A stretch of 64,000 nucleotides of DNA from Dyella sp. BiH032 (lineage in GTDB: Bacteria > Pseudomonadota > Gammaproteobacteria > Xanthomonadales > Rhodanobacteraceae), in contig NZ_CP134867.1 in the NCBI RefSeq assembly GCF_031954525.1, positions 3,286,001-3,350,000 of the forward strand, in the 5' to 3' direction. Under the pieces are notes generated by a model. The model saw only the letters and a program-made list of their open reading frames with translations. It was not told where the DNA came from and searched no databases. A program made the position numbers and the translations under genes. Shown piece by piece: positions 1-7,218 of the stretch; within the stretch, counting starts at the first letter, position 1, and every line of letters begins with the position of its first letter.

Positions 1-222
1 CGCGTGCAAGGCCAGGGCGTCGGCCAGCGCCTGCTGGACGAGGCCTTGCGCTTCTGCGACGCACATGGCTTCCGCGAAACCCGCCTGTGGACCGTGCAGG
101 GACTCGATGCCGCGCGGCATCTCTACGAGCGCGCGGGTTTCCGCCTGCAGTCGGAAACGCAAGGCACCCACTGGGGCAAGACGATGATCGAGCAGAACTT
201 CGCGCGCCCGCGGCCGGCGTGA
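1..222 (+). CDS. GNAT-family N-acetyltransferase, C-terminal part
   Basis: The reading frame is open from the first base, so the gene starts outside the window and only its last 73 residues are visible. The segment 'QGQGVGQRLLDEAL' is the acetyl-CoA pyrophosphate-binding loop (Q/R-x-x-G-x-G/A) followed by its helix. 'LWTVQGLDAARHLYERAGF' is the usual closing GNAT strand-helix. A GNAT enzyme transfers acetyl from acetyl-CoA to an amine; the substrate cannot be read from this fragment. MarR-GNAT fusions end in a similar way, so the missing N-terminus could hold another domain. It converges on the diguanylate cyclase gene that begins 5 bases further on. Confidence 0.85.
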   Translation, partial: RVQGQGVGQRLLDEALRFCDAHGFRETRLWTVQGLDAARHLYERAGFRLQSETQGTHWGKTMIEQNFARPRPA

Positions 223-226
223 TGCG

Positions 227-1345
227 CTATCCGCGTGCGCTTTCGCCCCAGCGCACGCGGTTGCGCCCGGCAGCCTTCGCCTCGTAGAGCGCCCGGTCCG
301 CTTCGCGCAGCCATTCCGTGGCGGACTGCGCCGACGGACGGACCACGGCGACGCCCTCGCTCACCGTCAGCGGACGATGTGGCCACGCGGCGCGCTGCAC
401 GGTGCGGCGGATGCGTTCGGCGATCACCAGCGCCGCTTCGCGCGGCGTGCCGGGCAGGATGACCGCGAACTCCTCGCCGCCGTAACGCGCGACGAAATCG
501 TAGTCGCGGCAGGACTCACGCAACAGCACGGCGAGCTGACGCAGCGCGGCGTCGCCGGCCGGATGGCCGAAGCGGTCGTTGTAGTCCTTGAAGCCATCGG
601 CATCGAGCAGGATCAGCGCCGCCGGCACATGCTCGCGCCGGGCGCGGGCGAATTCCTGCTCCAGGCGCGCGTCGAAGGCGCGGCGGTTGAGCAGGCCGGT
701 CAGCGCGTCGGTGACGCTGTGCACCTCCAGCTTCGCGCGCTCTTCTTCCATCAGCTTCTGATAGTGCTCCAGCCGTTCCACGTAGCGTCCCTGGTGCGCC
801 ACCGTCTGTTCCAGCAGGTGCAGGCCCCGTTGCAGTTCCAACTGCGCCATCACCTGCCGAGCCAGCGCGCGCAGCATGTCGAGCTGCTCGGCGGAGAGCT
901 GGCGCGGCCGGCGGTCGATCGCGCACAGCGTGCCCAGCGCTTCGCCATAGGGTGTCACCAGCGGCACGCCCACGTAGAAACGGATGTGCGGGTCGCCCGT
1001 CACCAGCGGGTTGTGCTCGAAACGCGCGTCCTTCCCCGCGTCCGGCACCACCATCACGTCGTCGGGCTGGAGGATCGCGTGGGCGCAGAACGCCTGTTCG
1101 CGCGGCGTCTGCGCGGCATCCAGCCCGACCCTGGCCTTGAACCATTGCCGGTCGCGGTCGACCAGCGAAATCAGCGAGACCGGCGTGCCGCAGATGAACG
1201 ACGCGAGCTTCACCACATCGTCGTAGGCCTGCTCCGGCAGCGTGTCGAGTACGGCGTACTCGTACAGCGCGCGCAACCGCTCCGCTTCGTTGGGCGGCAG
1301 CGCCGCGGGTGTGTAGCCGCCGGAAGTGGGTTCGTTCCGCTGCAT
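227..1345 (-). CDS. GAF-GGDEF diguanylate cyclase
   Basis: This 372-residue cytoplasmic protein should make cyclic di-GMP from two GTP. Residues about 25-175 form a GAF sensor domain ('FCAHAILQPDDVMVVPDA', 'FYVGVPLVTPYGEALGTLC'). A short coiled helix follows ('LEHYQKLMEEERAKLEVHS'), then a complete GGDEF domain with 'ALTGLLNRRAFD' and active-site GGEEF near residue 290. RDYD lies five residues before GGEEF, so the RxxD inhibitory site is intact and product inhibition is expected. No membrane segment is seen. I chose the ATG at 1345 because AGAGG lies just upstream; longer in-frame starts lack family similarity. It could supply c-di-GMP to the NfrB-type synthase at 19.4-21.7 kb, but that link is inference. 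Confidence 0.93.
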   Translation of the reverse strand: MQRNEPTSGGYTPAALPPNEAERLRALYEYAVLDTLPEQAYDDVVKLASFICGTPVSLISLVDRDRQWFKARVGLDAAQTPREQAFCAHAILQPDDVMVVPDAGKDARFEHNPLVTGDPHIRFYVGVPLVTPYGEALGTLCAIDRRPRQLSAEQLDMLRALARQVMAQLELQRGLHLLEQTVAHQGRYVERLEHYQKLMEEERAKLEVHSVTDALTGLLNRRAFDARLEQEFARARREHVPAALILLDADGFKDYNDRFGHPAGDAALRQLAVLLRESCRDYDFVARYGGEEFAVILPGTPREAALVIAERIRRTVQRAAWPHRPLTVSEGVAVVRPSAQSATEWLREADRALYEAKAAGRNRVRWGESARG

Positions 1346-1481
1346 GGCGAGCCTCTTCGTCCGGCCGGCAGCGGCCGGTGCCATCCGGCCCCGAGGCCGG
1401 TCGCGCACAAGCATAGGACGGTCGCCCGCAAGGCGGCGTCTACGTGCGCACGGTCCGCCCTCTTGATGGCCTGGGACGTGC

Positions 1482-1518
1482 GTCCTAGTGTTCGCCCTGC
1501 GTTAGGACAGCCGTCCTA
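1482..1518. promoter_or_regulatory. Probable TetR-type operator cluster
   Basis: GTCCTA (1482-1487), TAGGAC (1503-1508) and GTCCTA (1513-1518) form two overlapping inverted pairs just ahead of the TetR-like gene. A fourth half-site TAGGAC lies at 1414-1419. The tight pair is TAGGAC-4 bp-GTCCTA. Placement between the divergent cyclase gene and the TetR-like gene fits autoregulation. This is read from the sequence only; no binding data are known to me. Confidence 0.5.
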
Positions 1519-1536
1519 GCCGGACGGGAGACGAGC

Positions 1537-1842
1537 GTGCAGAAAAGGACGACCATCCGCGAGCAGATCGTCGCCGCGGCCGACCCGCTGTTCTATCGCC
1601 AGGGCTTCGAGTACACCTCGTTTGCCGACACGGCCGGCGCGGTGAATCTCTCTCGCGGCGGCTTCCATCAGCACGTCCGCGGCAAGGACGACGTCCTCGG
1701 CACCGTGCCCGAACGCCGCCTGCCCGACACGCGCGCAATGCCGTTCGTGGCCGGGGACGTGACCGGCGCCGAACTGGCGGAGCTCGCGCCGGGGATATCC
1801 GACGTCCGCCTCGCCTTCCTGCCCGGCGGAGCCGCGCCATGA
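1537..1842 (+). CDS. Short TetR-type regulator (DNA-binding half only)
   Basis: A 101-residue protein with a GTG start preceded by GGGAGACGAG. Residues 1-60 match the TetR N-terminal helix-turn-helix ('REQIVAAADPLFYRQGFEYT' then 'FADTAGAVNLSRGGFHQHV' and 'KDDVL'). Family members are about 190 residues; here the ligand-binding half is replaced by a short tail without recognisable fold. The recognition helix is also unusual (GGFHQHV where GNFYHHF is common). The stop overlaps the start of tag by four bases (ATGA), so the two are translationally coupled. It may be a decaying regulator or a minimal DNA-binding protein; operator-like half-sites upstream suggest binding is or was functional. Confidence 0.6.
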   Translation: MQKRTTIREQIVAAADPLFYRQGFEYTSFADTAGAVNLSRGGFHQHVRGKDDVLGTVPERRLPDTRAMPFVAGDVTGAELAELAPGISDVRLAFLPGGAAP

Positions 1843-2447
1843 GCGAGACGATCACCGGGCCCGACGGCAAGCCGCGCTGCCGCTGGAGCGGCGCGGCGCC
1901 GGACTTCATGCACTATCACGACACCGAATGGGGCTTTCCGGTGGCGGACGAGCGCCGGCTGTTCGAGAAGCTGAGCCTGGAAGGTTTCCAGTCCGGACTC
2001 AGCTGGCGCACGATTCTCGCCAAGCGGGAAAACTTCCGCGCGGCCTTCCACGATTTCGACTTCCACCGCATCGCGCGCTTCACCGAGCGCGACGTGCAGC
2101 GCCTGCTCGGCAACGAGGGGATCATCCGCCACCGCGGCAAGATCGAGGCGGTGATCAACAACGCCCGGCGCGCCGTCGACCTGATCGAGCGCGAGGGTTC
2201 GCTGGCGGCCTTCCTGTGGCGCTACGAGGCGCCGCCGCGCAAGGCGCCGACGCAGGCCATCGCCACCTCGGCCGAATCGGTCGCCTTGTCCAAGGCACTG
2301 AAGAAGGACGGCTGGAAGTTCGTTGGCCCCACCACGATGTACGCCTTCATGCAGGCGATGGGGCTGGTGGACGACCACGTGGAACATTGCGCGATCCGCG
2401 CGAAGGTGGAGAAGGCGCGCAAGGCGTTCAAGCGGCCGGGACGCTGA
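1839..2447 (+). CDS. tag: DNA-3-methyladenine glycosylase I
   Basis: Removes 3-methyladenine from alkylated DNA, the first step of base excision repair. The 202-residue length is near the family norm (E. coli Tag has 187). Visible marks are 'RCRWSG' with the N-terminal zinc cysteine, 'YHDTEWG', 'ERRLFEKLSLEGFQSGLSW', 'FVGPTTMYAFMQAMGLVDDH' and the closing zinc ligands in 'DHVEHC'. The zinc snap (Cys, His, His, Cys) therefore looks complete. The start overlaps the stop of the TetR-like gene, so expression probably depends on that reading frame. Confidence 0.95.
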   Translation: MSETITGPDGKPRCRWSGAAPDFMHYHDTEWGFPVADERRLFEKLSLEGFQSGLSWRTILAKRENFRAAFHDFDFHRIARFTERDVQRLLGNEGIIRHRGKIEAVINNARRAVDLIEREGSLAAFLWRYEAPPRKAPTQAIATSAESVALSKALKKDGWKFVGPTTMYAFMQAMGLVDDHVEHCAIRAKVEKARKAFKRPGR

Positions 2448-2570
2448 TCGGGTACAACCACGGCCGCTCCGCCCCCCGTCTTCCGGCGCATGCGCGGGCG
2501 GCCGTGCCAACCGTAAGTTGCTGCGGATGCTCGGACCTCCCCGCTCCGTGCCCCGTCCGAGGACCCCGCC

Positions 2571-3428
2571 ATGCGTCGCGCCTTCCTCTTCGCTTCCGCC
2601 CTGCTCGTCGCTCCGTTCGCCGCGATGGCGCTTGCCGCGAACGCGGCCGGCGACGCCGTCGCCAAGGCCGAACGCGCCATGTATGCCGGCGACTTCGCCA
2701 CTGCCCGGGCCGCGTTGCGGCAGGCGCTGAATGATCGGCCTTCGCCGCCCGCACAAGCGGAACTGCTGCTCCAGCAGGTACGCGTGCAGCAGGCCGCGCG
2801 CCTGTCCGGCCTGCCGGATGCGCAGGAAGACGCCACGCTGGCCGCACTCTCCGCCATCGCGGCGCAGGCCGATGCCAGCGCGGACCTGAAGGCGCGCATC
2901 CGCTTCGCGGCCACCGTCTCCGAGTACTTCAAGCGGCTCACTGGCGCTGCGCTGGGCGACCTCAAGCCGCTGCAGGCCGCATTCGACACCGCCGCGCCGC
3001 AGCTGGCCGATCCCTGCCGCCGCGCCGACGCGATGTTCTTCGCCGCCCTGATGTTCCAGATGCAGGACCGCGTCGCCGATTCCGCGCCGGGCCTGCGCCA
3101 GGCGCGGCAGCTCGCCGAAACCAACCATTGCGACCTGGAGCTCTCATACGACCTGCGCCACCTGGCCGAAGTCGCCGAACTGGATGGCGACCTTCCGGGC
3201 GCGCGCCGCTTCGCCGCAGACAGCCTGGCGCTGCGCCAGCGCATCGGCTTCCAGGTGTACGTGCCTTATTCCATGCTGCAGGTCGCCGAACTGGACCAGA
3301 AACTCGGCGATGCGAAGGCCGCCGAGCGGCAGCGCCGCGAAGCGCTGGCGCTGGCCGAGCGGCTGCATCTGCCCGCGCAGGCCAAGGCCGCGCGCGAAGC
3401 GCTCGCCGCAGGTGTTCAGAAGCGATAG
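2571..3428 (+). CDS. Secreted helical-repeat (TPR-like) protein of unknown function
   Basis: A 285-residue protein with a clear signal peptide ('MRRAFLFASALLVAPFAAMA' then LAANA). The rest is almost all amphipathic helix with alanine-rich repeats: 'AERAMYAGDFATARAALRQA' and 'AEVAELDGDLPGARRFAADS' have TPR spacing, and the C-terminal 'LGDAKAAERQRREALALAER' is another such unit. It is probably a periplasmic scaffold. I know no named family for it. The gene ends inside the 3' end of the convergent MipA-family gene (13-base overlap), an antisense overlap that may affect both messages. Confidence 0.75.
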   Translation: MRRAFLFASALLVAPFAAMALAANAAGDAVAKAERAMYAGDFATARAALRQALNDRPSPPAQAELLLQQVRVQQAARLSGLPDAQEDATLAALSAIAAQADASADLKARIRFAATVSEYFKRLTGAALGDLKPLQAAFDTAAPQLADPCRRADAMFFAALMFQMQDRVADSAPGLRQARQLAETNHCDLELSYDLRHLAEVAELDGDLPGARRFAADSLALRQRIGFQVYVPYSMLQVAELDQKLGDAKAAERQRREALALAERLHLPAQAKAAREALAAGVQKR

Positions 3429-4213
3429 GCCGCGTACGCCACGTAGGTGTTCTGCATGCGCTTCTCCACCAGCGGGCTGTCCGCCGCGTCGCCCTGCAGG
3501 CGGGCGGCGATGGCGCGTACGCCGGCGCTCCAGTGCGGGTTGAAGCGATAGTCGGCGCCCAGCGAGAAACGGATCGATTCGAGACCGGAACCCGGACGGT
3601 AGGCCGCATAGCCCGAACGCAGGCTCTGCAGCGCATCGACGCCGTAGAAGGTGCGGTTGTGCCGGCCATCGGCCCAGGCCACGCCCGGCCCGGCGACGAA
3701 ACTCAGCCGCTCGTTCCAGCGATAGCGGCCTTCCGCGTCGAGCGATGCCGTGGTGCCCTGGTCCTTGCCGCCAATGTCGGACGAAACGCTGCCGCGCACG
3801 GTCAACCAGTCGGCGGTATAGCTGCCGAACAAGGTGGCGCGCGCCGTGCGGTCGATATCGCCCATGCCGTGCAGCCGGCGCCGGTCGTCGGATTCCTTGC
3901 GCGGTTGCACGAAGTCGTAGGCGAACGAGATGCCCGCGCGCCACTGCGTGTCCTGATGGAAGTACATGCCCAGTCCCGCGGGCGAGCCCGAGCCCGGCAC
4001 GCCGCCGAGGAAAAAGCGCCCGTAGGAGGCATTCAGCACCGGCACGAGCCGGCTGCGGCGGTCCGCGCTGCCGGGATAGCGCGGCATGTCCAGTCCGCCC
4101 GCGCCCACCGTGACGTGCCAGCCGTCGTCGGCGGCGAAGACGGCGGTCGAGCCAAGCAGCAGGCAGGCAAACGAAGACACGCGAAGACCGCGTCGTGCAG
4201 GCAGGGAAAGCAT
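3416..4213 (-). CDS. MipA/OmpV-family outer-membrane protein
   Basis: A 265-residue beta-barrel precursor. The signal peptide ends near 'GSTAVFA|ADDG'. The mature start 'WHVTVGAGGLDMPRYPGS' is the MipA/OmpV opening strand with its P-x-Y-x-G-S turn, and the protein ends on aromatic 'YVAYAAYRF', a typical outer-membrane signature. MipA of E. coli scaffolds murein enzymes and relatives affect antibiotic sensitivity; the role here is unknown. The start has GGAG 8 bases upstream. Directly upstream in the same message lies a 15-bp tandem repeat. The [2Fe-2S] gene is 88 bases upstream on the same strand. Confidence 0.88.
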   Translation of the reverse strand: MLSLPARRGLRVSSFACLLLGSTAVFAADDGWHVTVGAGGLDMPRYPGSADRRSRLVPVLNASYGRFFLGGVPGSGSPAGLGMYFHQDTQWRAGISFAYDFVQPRKESDDRRRLHGMGDIDRTARATLFGSYTADWLTVRGSVSSDIGGKDQGTTASLDAEGRYRWNERLSFVAGPGVAWADGRHNRTFYGVDALQSLRSGYAAYRPGSGLESIRFSLGADYRFNPHWSAGVRAIAARLQGDAADSPLVEKRMQNTYVAYAAYRF

Positions 4214-4228
4214 GGTGGACTCCGTGGC

Positions 4229-4285
4229 GGGAAAGACGGGCGTGGGAAAGACGAGCTGGGGAAAGACGAACTGGGGAAGATGGGG
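4229..4285. repeat. 15-bp tandem repeat ahead of the MipA-family gene
   Basis: Three full units and one partial unit of GGGAAAGACGAGCTG-type sequence stand head to tail, with one or two differences between units. On the mRNA strand this is a pyrimidine-rich tract (CCCAGnTCGTCTTTC) that ends 15 bases before the MipA-family start codon. Copy-number change by slippage would alter the leader of an outer-membrane protein message without touching the reading frame. Confidence 0.85.
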
Positions 4286-4301
4286 TGCGCCGTACGCCGC
4301 G

Positions 4302-4844
4302 TCACCAGGAACGCAAGTGCTCGGCCAGGGAACGGATCGCGCGCAGCGCGTGGGGACGGACGCCGCAACCGCAGCCCAGGAAGACCGCTGCCTCGATCTC
4401 GGCCTCGCTCGGGTCCGGGTTGTCCATCAGCAGCGCGGTTGCGGCCATGATCATGCCGGCCTGGCAGGGGCACGGCGGCACGTTGCATTCGATCCAGGCG
4501 CGCTGCACCGCGTGCAGCTCGCCCGGCGGCAGGCCTTCGCGCGCGGCCAGCCCCTCGATCGTGACGATCTCCGCGCCCTGCACCACGTGGACGGGAATGC
4601 GGCAGGCGCGCGTCGGCCGGTCGTCCACATGCACGACGCAGGCGCTGCAGCGGCCGTTCGTACAGCCGTACGCGGCGCCGGTCAGGCCCAGGTCCTGGCG
4701 CAGGACGCGCAGCAGCGGCAGGTCGGGGTCCACGTTGATCGGGCAGGCGCGGCCGTTCACACTCAGGCACATCGCGCGGCGCGGCGAAGGCGCCTCGTCG
4801 AGCTCGGACACGGGGGCGGAGATGCTGCTGGGATGAGCGCTCAT
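4302..4844 (-). CDS. Orphan [2Fe-2S]-binding protein, xanthine-oxidase small-subunit type
   Basis: This 180-residue protein resembles the small iron-sulfur subunit of molybdenum hydroxylases (isoquinoline 1-oxidoreductase or aldehyde oxidase type). Residues 25-95 form a plant-ferredoxin-like fold with 'YGCTNGRCSACVVHVDD' (C-x4-C-x2-C) and a fourth cysteine in 'RACRIP'. The C-terminal helical cluster has 'PPCPCQAGM' and 'FLGCGCGVRP'. In the family the first of these is usually C-x2-C; here it is C-x-C, shifted by one residue. No molybdopterin-binding large subunit is encoded nearby, so partners must lie elsewhere or the protein acts alone. An N-terminal Ser/Pro-rich stretch of about 20 residues has no equivalent that I recall. 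Confidence 0.82.
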   Translation of the reverse strand: MSAHPSSISAPVSELDEAPSPRRAMCLSVNGRACPINVDPDLPLLRVLRQDLGLTGAAYGCTNGRCSACVVHVDDRPTRACRIPVHVVQGAEIVTIEGLAAREGLPPGELHAVQRAWIECNVPPCPCQAGMIMAATALLMDNPDPSEAEIEAAVFLGCGCGVRPHALRAIRSLAEHLRSW

Positions 4845-4920
4845 GGACTCGCCTCTTCGCGGGGAGACCGGCCTCGACGGAGCACGCCTGACCGGACATC
4901 CGGCAGTCTGGCCGTCCGGA

Positions 4921-4937
4921 TTTAAGAATTCTTTAAA
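4921..4937. promoter_or_regulatory. PmrA/QseB/ColR-like direct repeat
   Basis: TTTAAG, five bases, TTTAAA, in an otherwise GC-rich gap. This fits the YTTAAK-N5-YTTAAK box of PmrA/QseB/ColR-type OmpR regulators except for the last base. It sits between the divergent [2Fe-2S] gene and the response regulator that starts at 4993, so it is a good candidate for autoregulation and for control of the [2Fe-2S]/MipA message. Confidence 0.6.
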
Positions 4938-4992
4938 GCCGCGCCCCTAGCCTGCATGACTGACGACACGGCTGCCGAGCCACGAGGGGACC

Positions 4993-5658
4993 TTGCCGAA
5001 CATCCTGCTAGTCGAAGACGACCGCATGCTGGCCGACGCCATCGCCGCCGCACTGCGCCAGGACGGCTGGCGCGTGGACTGCGCGCATGACGCCGCCGCG
5101 GCGCGGATCGCCCTCACCGACCATGGCTATGCCGCCGCCCTGCTCGACCTCGGCCTGCCGCAGGGTTCCGGCCTGGATGTGCTGCGCGCGATGCGCGAGC
5201 GCTACGACACCACGCCGGCGCTGATCATCACTGCGCGCGACCAGCTCGGCGACCGCATCCGCGGGCTGGACGCCGGCGCGGACGACTATCTGGTCAAGCC
5301 TTTCCAGGTCGACGAACTGCTGGCGCGGCTGCGCGCGGTGATCCGGCGCAGCGAAGGCCGCGTCGCGCCGGTGCTGAGCTGGAAAGGCATCCTGCTCGAC
5401 CCTGCCCGCCGCACGGTCACCCGCGACGGCGCGCCGGTGCGTCTGGCCGCGCACGAATACCGCACCCTGCTGGCCCTAATGGAACGCCAGGGCCGCGCGG
5501 TGGCGCGCGACCTGCTGGAAGATCTGGTGTACGGCGGCCAGGGTTCGATCGAGAGCAACACCATCGCCGTCTACGTGCATCAGCTGCGCCGCAAGCTGGG
5601 CGAAGATGTGATCGCCACCGTGCACGGCTACGGCTACCGGCTGGGCGAGGAACGCTGA
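4993..5658 (+). CDS. OmpR/QseB-family response regulator
   Basis: A 221-residue transcription factor. Receiver domain: acidic pair in 'LLVEDDRML', phospho-acceptor Asp in 'AALLDLGLPQGSG', Thr in 'ALIITARDQ' and Lys in 'DDYLVKPFQ'. A winged-helix DNA-binding domain fills the C-terminal half ('LAAHEYRTLLALMERQGRAV', 'SNTIAVYVHQLRRKLG', 'TVHGYGYRLG'). The start is TTG, with GAGGGGA seven bases upstream; no ATG is available before the conserved first strand. It overlaps the kinase gene start by one base. The TTTAAG-N5-TTTAAA box upstream suggests a QseB/PmrA-like specificity and autoregulation. Confidence 0.94.
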   Translation: MPNILLVEDDRMLADAIAAALRQDGWRVDCAHDAAAARIALTDHGYAAALLDLGLPQGSGLDVLRAMRERYDTTPALIITARDQLGDRIRGLDAGADDYLVKPFQVDELLARLRAVIRRSEGRVAPVLSWKGILLDPARRTVTRDGAPVRLAAHEYRTLLALMERQGRAVARDLLEDLVYGGQGSIESNTIAVYVHQLRRKLGEDVIATVHGYGYRLGEER

Positions 5659-7088
5659 TGCGCTCGCTGCGCCTGCGCCTGTTCATCGTGCTGCTGGCCA
5701 CCTTCGCGGTGGCGTGGGGCGTGACCCTCACCATTCTCGGCCTGCAGTTCTCCCGCGAGCGCACCGGGCTGTGGGACCGCAACCTCGACGACATCGCCCG
5801 CGAGATCCTCGTCTCCATGCCGGCCGACGTCAGCCGCCTCGACGGCAATACCAACCTGCGCCTGCCGGACGAAGCGGCGCCGCCGCCCGGGCGCCACGGC
5901 AAGCTGGGCCGCCTGATCTTCCAGGTCTGGGCGAAGGGTCGCCGGCACCTCGTCGTGCATTCGCTCGATCCTTTCCGCGTTCCGCTGAGGCCCGACTTCG
6001 CGGATGGCTTCGTCACTCGCAGCATCGACGGCGAGGAGTGGCGCATCGTCGCCATCTCCGATGCGCGCGGCGAAGTACAGGTGCAGGTTGGCAAGCCCAC
6101 CGCGGACCTCGCCGCCGAGCTGCGCCGCGGCGTGCGCATCGGCCTGGTCACCACCGCGCTGCTCCTGCTGGTGCTGGCCGTGGCGATGAAGCTGGTGATC
6201 CATTGGACGCTGCGCCCGGTCACGCGCGTGCAAGAGGCCATCACCGCGCGCGACTCGCTGGACCTCAAGCCCCTGCCCGGCGAACGTCTGCCCGACGAGG
6301 TGCGCCCCTTGGTGGAATCCTTCAACCGCCTGCTCGGCCGCCTGGACCGGGCCATGCGCAAAGAACGCCAGTTCCTGGCCGAGGCCGCGCACGAACTGCG
6401 CACGCCGCTGGCCGCCCTGCTCGCCCACGCCCAGGTGGCGCAGCGCTCGCGCAGCCTGGAGGAAGCCAAGGCGCCGCTGGAACAGCTCGTGCGCGGGGTC
6501 CAGCGCAGCGCGCGCCTGTCGCAGCAATTGCTGGATTCGGCGCGCCTCGAAGCCGAGCGGCCGGTCGGCGAACGCAGCCAGGTGGAACTGGCCGACCTCG
6601 TCGCGGTGATCACGCGCGAGTTCGAGACCGTGGCCGCCACGAAGTGCCAGACCATCGCGCTGGATACCTGTCCCAGTCCGATCGAGGGCGACATCGACGA
6701 ACTGGGCATCCTCATCGGCAACCTCATCGACAACGCGCTGCGCTACACCCCGGCCGGCGGCCGCGTCGCCGTGCGCTGCCGGCATGACGGCCACGCGGTG
6801 CGGCTGGAAGTGCGCGACAACGGCCCGGGCGTGCCGCACGAAGAGCGCTCGCGCATCTTCGACCGCTTCTTCCGCGTCGCGGGCAGCATCGAACGCGGCA
6901 GCGGCATCGGGCTGTCGCTGGTGGCGCGCATCGCCGAATCGCACGGCGCCCTCATCGAGACCGGCGATGGCCTCGACGGCGGCGGCTTCGGCATCGAGGT
7001 GGTGTTCACGGCGGCGCGCGAGCAGGCAGCGATCGAGGAAACGGCCGCATCCCCCACGCCCGAGCGTGAACGCGCCTCTTCCGCATGA
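5658..7088 (+). CDS. Sensor histidine kinase, QseC/PmrB type
   Basis: A 476-residue inner-membrane kinase and partner of the preceding regulator. The N-terminal membrane helix ('LFIVLLATFAVAWGVTLTIL') is followed by a periplasmic part of about 130 residues, a second membrane helix ('LVTTALLLLVLAVAMKLVI'), a HAMP-like linker, the H-box 'FLAEAAHELRTPLAAL', N-box 'GNLIDNALRYTP', and ATP-lid boxes 'VRDNGPGVP' and 'GSGIGLSLV'. The C-terminal 30 residues are acidic and rich in Ala/Glu. The signal is not evident; QseC/PmrB relatives sense cations, low pH or catechols. The target genes are probably the [2Fe-2S] and MipA genes next door. Confidence 0.93.
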   Translation: MRSLRLRLFIVLLATFAVAWGVTLTILGLQFSRERTGLWDRNLDDIAREILVSMPADVSRLDGNTNLRLPDEAAPPPGRHGKLGRLIFQVWAKGRRHLVVHSLDPFRVPLRPDFADGFVTRSIDGEEWRIVAISDARGEVQVQVGKPTADLAAELRRGVRIGLVTTALLLLVLAVAMKLVIHWTLRPVTRVQEAITARDSLDLKPLPGERLPDEVRPLVESFNRLLGRLDRAMRKERQFLAEAAHELRTPLAALLAHAQVAQRSRSLEEAKAPLEQLVRGVQRSARLSQQLLDSARLEAERPVGERSQVELADLVAVITREFETVAATKCQTIALDTCPSPIEGDIDELGILIGNLIDNALRYTPAGGRVAVRCRHDGHAVRLEVRDNGPGVPHEERSRIFDRFFRVAGSIERGSGIGLSLVARIAESHGALIETGDGLDGGGFGIEVVFTAAREQAAIEETAASPTPERERASSA

Positions 7089-7218
7089 CCTATTGACTTG
7101 GCCGTCCGTTCGTCGGACATAGCGCACTGGGGAATCCATACGCACAGGTCAACGTATGGGGCCGGGCAAGCCGGCCGTGCAAGCTGACCGGTCGCATTCA
7201 GAGCAAGGAGAGACGGAT

